From Chloroflexota bacterium (GTDB taxonomy: Bacteria; Chloroflexota; Anaerolineae; Anaerolineales; UBA4823): 5,104 nucleotides of DNA. Positions 1 to 5,104 of the stretch are shown piece after piece (positions within the stretch are counted from its first letter, which is position 1; every line of letters starts with the position of its first letter). The notes under the pieces were generated by a model. It ran no database searches and had not been told where the DNA came from. It saw only the letters and a program-made list of their open reading frames with translations. Made by a program: the position numbers and the translations under genes. Location of the stretch: positions 1 through 5,104 of the forward strand of contig JAEWYL010000155.1 in assembly GCA_023395675.1 (NCBI GenBank), in the 5' to 3' direction.

Positions 1-2
1 CC

Positions 3-53
3 CCTGCGAGGCCGCCTCTGCCCTGCGGGGCGGTTCCGGCGAGGCGGCCGTGA
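3..53 (+). CDS. Possible C-terminal tail of an upstream gene, cut by the window edge
   Basis: Reading frame 3 is open from the left edge and ends at TGA 51-53. This stop overlaps the GTG start of the permease gene (50-52) as GTGA, the four-base stop/start overlap typical of translationally coupled genes in one operon. The visible sixteen codons would end in a Pro/Arg-rich tail (…VPARRP). Nothing identifies the product, and in DNA this G+C-rich an open frame of sixteen codons can occur by chance. The permease frame is also open to the window edge, so this feature rests only on the overlap pattern. Confidence 0.3.
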   Translation, partial: PARPPLPCGAVPARRP

Positions 54-925
54 GCCGCTCGCGCGCCGGGCTCGCCCTGCTCCTGGCGGCGGTCATCTGG
101 GGCAGCGCCTTCGCCGTGCAGCGCATCGCCGCCCAGAACGCGGGCGTGTTCCTGTTCAACGGCGCCCGCTTCCTGCTCGGCGCGCTGGTGATCCTGCCCC
201 TGGTGCGCCTCACCCGCCGCCCGGACCGCACCGGCTGGCTGCTGACCGCCCTGGCGGGCCTGATCCTGTTCTCGGCCAGCGCCCTGCAGCAGGCTGGGTT
301 GAAGTACACCACCGCCGCCAATGCCGGTTTCATCACCAGCCTGTACGTGGTCTTCGTGCCCCTCATCCTGGTGGGGTTCCTGCGCCAGCGCCTGACCCCC
401 AACGCCTGGGGCGCAGCCCTGCTCGCCGTTCTCGGCGGGCTGCTGCTCAGCACCGGCGGAGACCTGCGCGGCCTGTCTTTCGAGGGCGGTGTCTCCGTCC
501 TCGGCGACCTGCTCGAGCTGGCGGGCGCGGCTGTCTGGGCCCTGCACGTGCTGGTCGTGGACCGCACCGTGCAGCGCATGGACCTGCTCGCCTTCGCGGC
601 CGGCCAGTTCCTGGTCGCCGCCCTGCTGAACTTTGGCGCAGGGGCCGTCCTCGAGGCGGACCGGCTGCCGGCCCTGATGGCCTCCGGCTGGGGCGTCTTT
701 TACACGGGGGTCTTTTCGGTGGGCGTCGCCTACACCCTGCAGGCCTACGGGCAGAAGTTCTCCGCCCCCAGCAGCGCGGCGGTGATCCTGAGCATGGAAG
801 CCGTCTTCGCCGGGCTGTTCGGCTACCTGATCCTGGGCGAGAGCCTGAACGCGGCCCAGCTCCTGGGCTGCCTGCTGATTATCCTGGCCGTGCTCCTGGC
901 GCAAAAACGCTGCAGCGGGGTTTGA
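50..925 (+). CDS. EamA/DMT-superfamily permease, ten transmembrane helices
   Basis: This is an inner-membrane carrier of the drug/metabolite transporter superfamily. Members move amino acids, nucleotides, sugars or other metabolites; the substrate cannot be read from sequence. The 291 residues match the usual family length and contain two tandem EamA repeats, roughly residues 6-136 and 150-286, each about five hydrophobic helices. Repeat 1 opens with the family signature WGSAFA (17-22) and has the conserved stretch from GLKYTTAANAGF to YVVFVPLI (83-106). Repeat 2 ends with the typical SSAAVILSMEAVFA…LGE…G (241-273). The GTG start is chosen because it puts the first helix at the N-terminus, as expected, and overlaps a possible upstream stop. 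Only a weak GAGG (41-44) precedes it. The frame stays open upstream to the edge, so a longer N-terminus is not excluded. The last codons double as arm of the opposing gene's terminator. Confidence 0.93.
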   Translation: MSRSRAGLALLLAAVIWGSAFAVQRIAAQNAGVFLFNGARFLLGALVILPLVRLTRRPDRTGWLLTALAGLILFSASALQQAGLKYTTAANAGFITSLYVVFVPLILVGFLRQRLTPNAWGAALLAVLGGLLLSTGGDLRGLSFEGGVSVLGDLLELAGAAVWALHVLVVDRTVQRMDLLAFAAGQFLVAALLNFGAGAVLEADRLPALMASGWGVFYTGVFSVGVAYTLQAYGQKFSAPSSAAVILSMEAVFAGLFGYLILGESLNAAQLLGCLLIILAVLLAQKRCSGV

Positions 926-939
926 GGCCCGCTGCAGCG
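903..939 (-). terminator. Intrinsic terminator of the lipoprotein gene, overlapping the permease 3' end
   Basis: Perfect 12-bp inverted repeat CGCTGCAGCGGG (908-919) / CCCGCTGCAGCG (928-939) with an 8-nt loop. On the minus strand the hairpin is followed directly by TTTTT (907-903), the signature of a Rho-independent terminator. It lies 67 nt past the lipoprotein stop codon. On the plus strand no T-run follows, so it is poor as an intrinsic terminator for the permease. The left arm covers codons 287-290 of the permease and the loop contains its TGA. Confidence 0.75.
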
Positions 940-959
940 CGTCTGAGACGGGCGACCTG

Positions 960-980
960 GGGGCGGGCGCTTCCCGCCCC
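960..980. repeat. GC-rich hairpin between the convergent genes
   Basis: Perfect 8-bp inverted repeat GGGGCGGG (960-967) / CCCGCCCC (973-980) with loop CGCTT. It sits between the permease stop and the lipoprotein stop. No T-run follows on either strand, so it is not a classical terminator. It could slow polymerase or protect 3' ends of either transcript. Confidence 0.5.
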
Positions 981-1006
981 GATCGCTCTCATCTCCCGGT
1001 TTGCGT

Positions 1007-2491
1007 TTAATACTCGAACCAGACCACCACGCTCCCGTCTTCGTTGGTGTGGGCCTCGTATTCCCGCCCGCTCCACCAGAGCACCACCCGGTAGCCGTTG
1101 ACGACGACGTCGCTGCAGACGATCTCCGGCTGCTTGACGCCCAGGCAGCTGTCGGACCAGGTGCGGGGTTCGGCGAAGGTGATCACCACCTCTTTCGGGT
1201 CCACGCCCAGGCTCTGGGCCACTTTCGTCCGGGCGGCGACCACCGCGGGGATGTTCTCATAGCCCGGGCCGGTGACCGGCTTCTGGCGGATGGAGGGCAC
1301 GAACCAGACCGCCTCCGCCGCGCCGGGCCTGCCGTGATTGACCACGCTGAGGATAAACTTCACGTCGTAGCCGGCAAGCTGCGAGAGGTCCAGGTCCACC
1401 AGGGTCATCTGCCCGTCGTACACTTCCCGCCAGGAGCCCAGGTTCCGCACCGGCTCGCTGCCGATCTGGTAGTCCAGGCTGAAGGTCAGCTCGCAGCCGC
1501 GGCTCCCCTCCAGGCAGCCCACCTGGGTGATGAAGCGGTCGCCGGGGCGCACGCGGTAGCTGGGGTAGGTGCCCGAGATCCAGCCGCCGCGGCTGGCCTC
1601 CGGCCGGGTCAGCAGGGCCGGCTCGTTCTCGCGCCGCCCGTCTTCCAGCTCGGGGCGTTCGAGGAAAGTCACCCAACCGGCGTCCCCCTCCGCGCCCGGG
1701 CAGGCGACCGGCCCGGAGCCGGAGCGCCAGGCCGCGGCGCACAGGTTGCCCACGAAATCATAGCTGAAGTCACGGTTCACCGGCGGCAGGGCGATCACCC
1801 GGATGCTCACCCAGAAGGTCGCATCCGCCCGCGCCCCGATCCCGAAGAACTGCCCCTCGGGGGAGCGCAGCATCCACTCGCCGCGGTAGCGGCCCGCCCG
1901 GTCCGGCGCCCGCAGGTTTACGGCCACGTCCACCGTCTCGCCCGGGCGCACGTTGCCCGAGAGCGGGAAGCTGCTGCGCCCGCTCAGGTTATCGCCGTCC
2001 ACGAAGACCAGGGAGTAGCTCGAGTTCCAGGTGCAGGCGCCGTTGTTGCGCAGGCGCCAGATCTTGGTGAACTCCGCCCCCGGGGTGAAGGAGGCGTCGT
2101 CGGGGACGCTCACATCCCCCACGAACTCAGCCCGGTTGCAGGGGACGGCGGTCGGGCTGGGCGGCGGCGGGGTGTTCGTCGGCGTGGGCGGCGGCAGCGT
2201 GGCGGACGGAGCCGGCAGGGTGGCGGTGGGGGTCGCGCCCCCGGTCTGCGGCAGCAGCTCGGTCGGCGTCGGCTGGGCGGGCGCCGGGTGGGTCGCCTGC
2301 GCCGTAGCCTGAGCGACGGCGGTGTTCACCGCGTTCTGGGTAAACTCGGCCACAATGGTCTGGGCGGCCTGGGTAAACGCCGCATCCTGGCTACCCGGCT
2401 CCTCGCCGTTCTGTGGCAGGAGCACGCTGCAGCCCCCCAGGACCAGGGCCGTAATCAGGATCAAAGTAATTGCGAATAATCTTGCTCTCAT
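1007..2491 (-). CDS. Secreted lipoprotein with NBR1-type four-tryptophan Ig-like domain
   Basis: Predicted lipoprotein of 494 residues exported by Sec and anchored outside the membrane; function unknown, likely surface binding. Residues 1-20 are a signal peptide (RAR, then a hydrophobic core) ending in lipobox LGGC with Cys21. Residues 22-67 are Ala/Gln/Thr-rich and probably helical; 68-117 form a Pro/Thr linker. Residues 118-232 match the 'FW' domain of NBR1 and bacterial relatives, with all four tryptophans visible (W145 in KIWRLRNNG, W155 in CTW, W206 in GEWMLRSPEG, W227 in FWVSI). Residues about 235-408 look beta-rich and I do not recognise them. Residues 410-494 form a compact module (LGVDPKEV, W445SDSCLG, C459, GYRVVL, YEAHT) that I recall as a recurring C-terminal unit in such proteins. 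The start is ATG 2491, seven bases after GGAGGT (2504-2499), rather than GTG 2506, which would put the ribosome site inside the gene. Confidence 0.85.
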   Translation of the reverse strand: MRARLFAITLILITALVLGGCSVLLPQNGEEPGSQDAAFTQAAQTIVAEFTQNAVNTAVAQATAQATHPAPAQPTPTELLPQTGGATPTATLPAPSATLPPPTPTNTPPPPSPTAVPCNRAEFVGDVSVPDDASFTPGAEFTKIWRLRNNGACTWNSSYSLVFVDGDNLSGRSSFPLSGNVRPGETVDVAVNLRAPDRAGRYRGEWMLRSPEGQFFGIGARADATFWVSIRVIALPPVNRDFSYDFVGNLCAAAWRSGSGPVACPGAEGDAGWVTFLERPELEDGRRENEPALLTRPEASRGGWISGTYPSYRVRPGDRFITQVGCLEGSRGCELTFSLDYQIGSEPVRNLGSWREVYDGQMTLVDLDLSQLAGYDVKFILSVVNHGRPGAAEAVWFVPSIRQKPVTGPGYENIPAVVAARTKVAQSLGVDPKEVVITFAEPRTWSDSCLGVKQPEIVCSDVVVNGYRVVLWWSGREYEAHTNEDGSVVVWFEY

Positions 2492-2498
2492 GCTTGGT

Positions 2499-2504
2499 AC
2501 CTCC
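2499..2504 (-). promoter_or_regulatory. Ribosome binding site that fixes the lipoprotein start
   Basis: GGAGGT on the minus strand, seven nucleotides before ATG 2491-2489. A GTG start at 2506 would lie upstream of this site, so the ATG is preferred; it also gives a clean signal peptide with three residues before the next Arg. Confidence 0.85.
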
Positions 2505-2659
2505 ACATCCTCATTCTGTTAACTCAACCGGCCCGGTTTTTGTTCCCGGAGGATGCGTGACTTTTGACCAGTGCTGTTCAGGCCTCCCCACGCGGGGGAG
2601 AGCGGGGCCGCGCGCGGCGGAAGCCCCTCCTTAATTAAACGCCTTTTTGATAAAGTGTG

Positions 2660-2676
2660 GTATCGGTTTGCGATAC
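2660..2676. repeat. Operator-like dyad GTATCG-N5-CGATAC
   Basis: Perfect 6-bp inverted repeat GTATCG (2660-2665) / CGATAC (2671-2676) around GTTTG, in an A/T-richer patch about 170 bp upstream of the lipoprotein start. Size and spacing fit a dimeric helix-turn-helix regulator site, but no regulator gene lies in the window. It could also be chance. Confidence 0.35.
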
Positions 2677-2750
2677 AAATACTGACACAATCCGGAGGCG
2701 GCGGGTGCATCACCCGGGTGGGCGTAACGGGGTCAAGGGAGTGACTGTAA

Positions 2751-2900
2751 ATGGCGGCCCAGGCACGAAACAACCCCCTTTTTGCGGCTTTCAAGCGCTC
2801 CCGACGCCCCGTTCTGCGTAGCAGGGCGGCCGGCAGAGCGCTGGCGCAAATTCTTGAAAAGGTAGGGTTTTCCCTACCCCCTTTGCAGGGATTTCCCTAA
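2751..2900 (+). CDS. Doubtful 49-residue basic small protein
   Basis: ATG 2751 is preceded by AAGGGAG (2735-2741) at nine-base spacing and opens a frame of 49 codons ending at TAA 2898-2900. The product would be basic (nine Arg, two Lys), with an amphipathic-looking middle (ALAQILEKVGF) and a Pro-rich end, with no signal peptide or membrane helix. Against it: third-codon positions are much less G+C-rich than in the flanking genes, its 3' half contains the two tandem palindromes, and I recognise no family. It may be a leader peptide, a real small protein upstream of spoVS, or chance. Confidence 0.2.
   Translation: MAAQARNNPLFAAFKRSRRPVLRSRAAGRALAQILEKVGFSLPPLQGFP
2863..2899. repeat. Tandem palindromes AGGGNTTTCCCTA, likely operator pair
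   Basis: Two near-identical 14-bp units, TAGGGTTTTCCCTA (2863-2876) and CAGGGATTTCCCTA (2886-2899), match at 12 of 14 positions. Each is itself an inverted repeat; the first extends to 7 bp per arm (GGTAGGG 2861-2867 / CCCTACC 2872-2878). They start 23 bp apart, about two helical turns, so two dimers could bind the same face of the DNA. They lie 139-175 bp before the spoVS start, next to the A/T-rich stretch where its promoter should be. The binding protein is unknown. Confidence 0.5.
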
Positions 2901-2940
2901 TATCAGAAGTGGATAATTACGAGTATATTTTTAAATAATT
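2898..2940 (+). promoter_or_regulatory. Probable spoVS promoter region (A/T-rich)
   Basis: This stretch is strongly A/T-rich in a G+C-rich window and contains -10-like hexamers TAATAT (2898-2903), GATAAT (2912-2917) and TATATT (2924-2929). None has a good TTGACA-like -35 at 16-18 bp, so the sigma factor and start point cannot be fixed. Bacillus spoVS is driven by SigH; I see no convincing SigH-type pair here. The call is inferred from composition and position. Confidence 0.3.
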
Positions 2941-2984
2941 GGATTTCGGTAATCCAATTACCGGAGTCTGCATTACTCGTATGC
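2916..2984 (+). repeat. Nested inverted repeats in the spoVS leader
   Basis: A perfect 10-bp hairpin, TAATTGGATT (2936-2945) / AATCCAATTA (2951-2960) with loop TCGGT, is flanked by an outer complementary pair TACGAGTA (2918-2925) / TACTCGTA (2974-2981). The outer right arm could instead sit in the loop of a local GCAT (2970-2973) / ATGC (2981-2984) hairpin, so the two folds exclude each other. The flanks also read as imperfect direct repeats, ATTACGAGTAT and ATTACTCGTAT. It may be an RNA leader or a DNA operator. Confidence 0.5.
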
Positions 2985-3024
2985 TGGGGAAGCTACCTTT
3001 CGCCCCGAAAAGCCAAATATGCCT

Positions 3025-3029
3025 GGAGG
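3025..3029 (+). promoter_or_regulatory. Ribosome binding site of spoVS
   Basis: GGAGG, followed by T, lies eight nucleotides before ATG 3038. It decides the start: the same frame is open upstream to a TTG at 2939, but that extension would run through the hairpin leader and resembles no SpoVS N-terminus. Confidence 0.85.
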
Positions 3030-3037
3030 TTAAGGAC

Positions 3038-3346
3038 ATGGACATCGTTGAGGTTCGAAAGCAAATCGAAGTGGGGAAATCACTGCCCGATATTATTAAA
3101 GTTAGAGGAACCTCCCGCACCTCTGCTGTGGCTGGCGCGATTGCCGGTATCGTGCGCGAGCACAATTTCGCCGAAGTTCAGGCGATTGGCGCCAGCGCGG
3201 TCAACCAGGCCGCGAAAGCGATGGCCCTCGCAAAGGGTTATCTGGACCAGGATGGCATCTTCGTTGTATTCACGCCCGAATTTGTGGACGTGGAGATCGA
3301 AGGGAAGGTCAGGACAGCGATTAAATTTACTGTTGAGAGACGCTAG
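3038..3346 (+). CDS. spoVS: Stage V sporulation protein S (SpoVS)
   Basis: Small cytoplasmic protein of the SpoVS family, which has an Alba-like fold and a suspected nucleic-acid-binding or regulatory role. In Bacillus it affects septation and spore-coat maturation; it also occurs in non-sporulating bacteria such as Thermus. The 102 residues align with the 86-residue Bacillus protein from about residue 17 to the end. Family hallmarks are VAGAIAGIVRE (31-41), AEVQAIGASAVNQAAKAMALAKGYL (45-69), the F-T-P-E-F segment (78-82) and RTAIKFTVERR (92-102). The first 16 residues (MDIVEVRKQIEVGKSL) are an extension relative to Bacillus. No later Met could restore the short form, and the GGAGG site supports this start. 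It is a single-gene unit with its own terminator and lacks the rny/ymdB neighbours seen in Bacillus. The call is firm; the role in this organism is unknown. Confidence 0.95.
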   Translation: MDIVEVRKQIEVGKSLPDIIKVRGTSRTSAVAGAIAGIVREHNFAEVQAIGASAVNQAAKAMALAKGYLDQDGIFVVFTPEFVDVEIEGKVRTAIKFTVERR

Positions 3347-3389
3347 CCGGAGGCAACCCCCGGAGCAGGGAATTGAATACGCCAGTTCA

Positions 3390-3425
3390 GGCTGTCCAGG
3401 TTGGAAACCTGGACAGCCTTTTTTT
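3390..3425 (+). terminator. Intrinsic terminator of spoVS
   Basis: Perfect 13-bp inverted repeat GGCTGTCCAGGTT (3390-3402) / AACCTGGACAGCC (3406-3418) around GGA, followed by seven T's (3419-3425): a textbook Rho-independent terminator 43 nt past the spoVS stop. It ends one base before the stop codon of the convergent glycosyltransferase gene. On the minus strand the hairpin has no T-run after it. Confidence 0.93.
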
Positions 3426-3426
3426 G

Positions 3427-4980
3427 TCAGGACCTGCGCTTCGAGGCGCGCCGCCGCTGCGGCAGCCGCCGGGCGCGCTGCCACAGGAACACGGCGAAAA
3501 GCCAGGGGACCAGCAGGATGCCGGCGATGAACTGCAGCTCGAACCAGGGCTGCCTGGGGGGAGGTTTCAGGCGGAAGAGCACCGGCCCGATGATGAACTG
3601 CTTGCTCAAGGCCGCAAACCCGAAGACCACCGCCAGGTGCGTGCCGGGCCCGGGCGGCAGGAGCGCCGCCAGCCCCAGGGGCCAGAGCGTGTACCACTGC
3701 TGGAACCACAGGCAGGTGAAGAGCAGGTAGAACATCAGGATGTTAAAGCCGGCGCGAGAAAAAGCCAGCCAGCCGGCGTCCGGCGCGGGCGCCCCGCCCT
3801 CGTCCCGGGCGCTCCTTTGGGCCGCGCTCCAGCCCTGCCACAGGGCGAAAAGCAGGGTCAGCAGCGCCGCCCCGCCGCTGATCAGCGCTGCGGCGTTCTC
3901 CTCCCCGATCTCCGGGCGCAGGGCGTGGAACAGGGTCGCCGGGAGCGAGGCGGAGAACATCCCCGCCCGGCGCTCGATGCTCAGGGTGCGCAGGCCCTGC
4001 CAGAAGGGGGCATAGGCCAGCGCCGCCAGCCCGGCGCACAGCAGCCCGCTCAATAGCGTGAACCGCAGGCGCCTTTGCCACCCGGGCAGCGCCCGCAGGG
4101 CGATGAAGAACGCGGCCGGCGCGAGCAGGACCGGGATGTATTTCACCAGAGCGCCCAGCGTCAGGGCCAGCAGCGCCAGGGTAAAGCGCTTCTCCGCCAG
4201 AGCCCAGGCCGCCGCCAGGATCCAGACCACCATCACGATATCGTTGTGCCCGTTCCCCAGGGTCTCGTAGAGCGCCACCGGGTTCCAGGCCAGCAGCAGC
4301 ACGCCGGGGAGCGCCCGCTCAGGCGCTTTGCGCTGCAGGAGCACGGCCGCCACCCCGACCGCGGCGGCGTAAAACAGCCCGCCCAGCCACTTAAACACGA
4401 TGATATTCACCGGCACCGCCTCGCCCCCCAGGCGGGCCGCCAGCCGCGCCGCCGGGGCCGCCATCAGCTCCCAAACCGGGCCGTAGGCGCTGGGCGACTT
4501 GCCCCAGGCCATGTAGGGCACGAACGGGTCGTTGGGGAATTCCCTGCCGACCCGGATAAACGGGTTCTCGCCGTACTGGCCCAGGATGCGCCCGTGGACG
4601 ATATTGTCGAAGATATCGGCCGCGTCGAAGGGCATCAGGAAGGTGAGCAGCAGGCTGAATGCCAGCCAGCCCCCCAGGACGACGCCCCAGGCGGCGCGCC
4701 CGCTCGCCCGGCGGGCGGCGCGCCACGCCAGCAGGTAGAGCACCCCCAGATAGATAAACGCCCCGATCGTCCGGCGGCGGAACCCGGGATCGGCCCAGAC
4801 TTCGTAGTCTCCATCCAGGTGTGGGATATGGTAGAAGTCGTACAGGTACACCGGGCGCACCAGGAGCAGCGCGTAGACCAGCCCGCTCAGGACAGCGGCC
4901 GCCCCGAGCTGGAGCACCGGATTGCTCAAATAGGCTCTAATTTTGACCACCTGCCGGTTAATACTGAGTTCCATAGGCAT
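3427..4980 (-). CDS. Polytopic GT-C-fold glycosyltransferase (GT87/MptB-like)
   Basis: Integral-membrane protein of 517 residues with about twelve hydrophobic segments, resembling GT-C enzymes that transfer a sugar, often mannose, from a polyprenyl-phosphate donor on the outer face of the membrane. The acidic first loop after the third helix reads PFDAADIFDNIVHGRILGQYGENPF (117-141), with D119, D122 or D125 as candidate catalytic base. It is followed by SPSAYGPVWE (162-171), WNPVALYE (232-239), GNGHND (242-247) and LVKYIPV (278-284). The C-terminus is a short basic tail. Donor and acceptor cannot be predicted; GT87/DUF2029 and MptB-like families are the nearest guesses. Start chosen at ATG 4980, eight bases after GGGGGA (4994-4989). 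ATG 4974 is possible. A longer form from TTG 5031 would add a polar segment overlapping a possible -10 (TAAAAT, 5017-5012). It stands alone, convergent with spoVS. Confidence 0.82.
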   Translation of the reverse strand: MPMELSINRQVVKIRAYLSNPVLQLGAAAVLSGLVYALLLVRPVYLYDFYHIPHLDGDYEVWADPGFRRRTIGAFIYLGVLYLLAWRAARRASGRAAWGVVLGGWLAFSLLLTFLMPFDAADIFDNIVHGRILGQYGENPFIRVGREFPNDPFVPYMAWGKSPSAYGPVWELMAAPAARLAARLGGEAVPVNIIVFKWLGGLFYAAAVGVAAVLLQRKAPERALPGVLLLAWNPVALYETLGNGHNDIVMVVWILAAAWALAEKRFTLALLALTLGALVKYIPVLLAPAAFFIALRALPGWQRRLRFTLLSGLLCAGLAALAYAPFWQGLRTLSIERRAGMFSASLPATLFHALRPEIGEENAAALISGGAALLTLLFALWQGWSAAQRSARDEGGAPAPDAGWLAFSRAGFNILMFYLLFTCLWFQQWYTLWPLGLAALLPPGPGTHLAVVFGFAALSKQFIIGPVLFRLKPPPRQPWFELQFIAGILLVPWLFAVFLWQRARRLPQRRRASKRRS

Positions 4981-5104
4981 CCATTCATTCCCCCGTGCGG
5001 AAGCAGGATCTATTTTACCCCCTTTTTTCAACTTAAACGTGCCCCTGCCTTTTTGGATGCACGAAGAACCTGTCCGATAAATCCGTTTGCTTGTCGTTGC
5101 GTGG

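Larger units (their letters stand above)
2492..3037. other. Divergent intergenic region, rich in inverted repeats
   Basis: This 546-bp gap separates the divergently read lipoprotein and spoVS genes and must hold both promoters. Its left part (2580-2630) is very G+C-rich, with a CTCCCC/GGGGAG hairpin (2584-2600) and a 12-bp palindrome GCCGCGCGCGGC (2607-2618). Around 2631-2690 and 2890-2960 it turns A/T-rich, unlike the flanking genes. Several dyads are listed separately. I find no tRNA, rRNA or recognisable riboswitch and no convincing large gene. No promoter with both good -35 and -10 hexamers is evident on either strand. Confidence 0.7.

Noticed and set aside
1001..2479. A 492-codon open frame on the + strand opposite the lipoprotein gene
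   Set aside because: It is in the antisense codon register of the real gene. There, + strand stops would need TTA, CTA or TCA codons in the lipoprotein, which are rare at this G+C content. Its translation is low-complexity Arg/Gly/Ala, and the minus-strand frame has a signal peptide, lipobox and domains.
2526..2541. AACCGG-C-CCGGTT followed by T's, terminator-like on the + strand
   Set aside because: The realistic stem is only about 4-5 bp and no + strand gene ends upstream; it lies in the promoter or leader area of the minus-strand gene.
2607..2618. GCCGCGCGCGGC palindrome
   Set aside because: Simple alternating GC sequence; such palindromes are common by chance in DNA of this composition and there is no repeat partner.
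2519..2794. A 91-codon minus-strand frame in the intergenic region
   Set aside because: TTG start with poorly spaced GGGAG, no recognisable domain, and it runs through the inverted repeats and the promoter area of the lipoprotein gene.
2705..2821. A 38-codon GTG frame on the + strand preceded by GGAGGCGG
   Set aside because: Gly/Pro-rich translation with no family resemblance, in repeat-rich G+C-rich DNA; the purine-rich match is easily chance.
2939..3037. Upstream extension of spoVS to a TTG start
   Set aside because: It would begin inside the 10-bp hairpin and ignore the well-placed GGAGG before ATG 3038, and the added residues resemble no SpoVS N-terminus.
3373..4056. A 227-codon + strand frame opposite the glycosyltransferase gene
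   Set aside because: Antisense shadow: Gln/Arg/Gly-rich, no ribosome site, and it starts before the spoVS terminator and runs through it, while the minus-strand frame has coherent membrane helices and motifs.
5032..5104. Right edge of the window, checked for an adjacent gene, terminator or RNA
   Set aside because: No ribosome-site-plus-start combination, no stable hairpin with T-run and no RNA gene is visible in these 73 bases.

Overview
The window is about two-thirds G+C and reads as bacterial chromosome. The best guess is Chloroflexota, class Anaerolineae or a relative. This rests on a lipoprotein with a Pro/Thr-rich linker followed by a bacterial 'four-tryptophan' (NBR1-type Ig-like) domain, an architecture common in that group, plus a SpoVS protein next to genes with no sporulation character. 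The taxonomic call is inference; no rRNA or other marker is present.

Layout. (1) Positions 50-925, + strand: a ten-helix EamA/DMT-family permease. Its GTG start overlaps a TGA that may end an upstream gene cut by the window edge. (2) Positions 1007-2491, - strand: a secreted lipoprotein of 494 residues, convergent with the permease. The only U-tailed terminator hairpin between them serves the lipoprotein gene and lies inside the last codons of the permease gene. (3) Positions 2492-3037: a 546-bp divergent intergenic region rich in inverted repeats. It holds a GTATCG-N5-CGATAC dyad, two tandem AGGGNTTTCCCTA palindromes 23 bp apart, a nested inverted-repeat leader just before spoVS, and a doubtful 49-codon ORF. 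(4) Positions 3038-3346, + strand: spoVS, with a strong Shine-Dalgarno sequence and its own intrinsic terminator. (5) Positions 3427-4980, - strand: a polytopic GT-C-type membrane glycosyltransferase, convergent with spoVS. (6) Positions 4981-5104: its upstream region, with no further gene visible.

The four genes form no obvious pathway. Each appears to be its own transcription unit: two convergent pairs around one divergent promoter region. Three products act at or outside the membrane (permease, lipoprotein, glycosyltransferase), and SpoVS is a small cytoplasmic protein thought to be regulatory. I see no mobile element, CRISPR array, tRNA or rRNA. The part least explained by ordinary annotation is the structured DNA upstream of spoVS.
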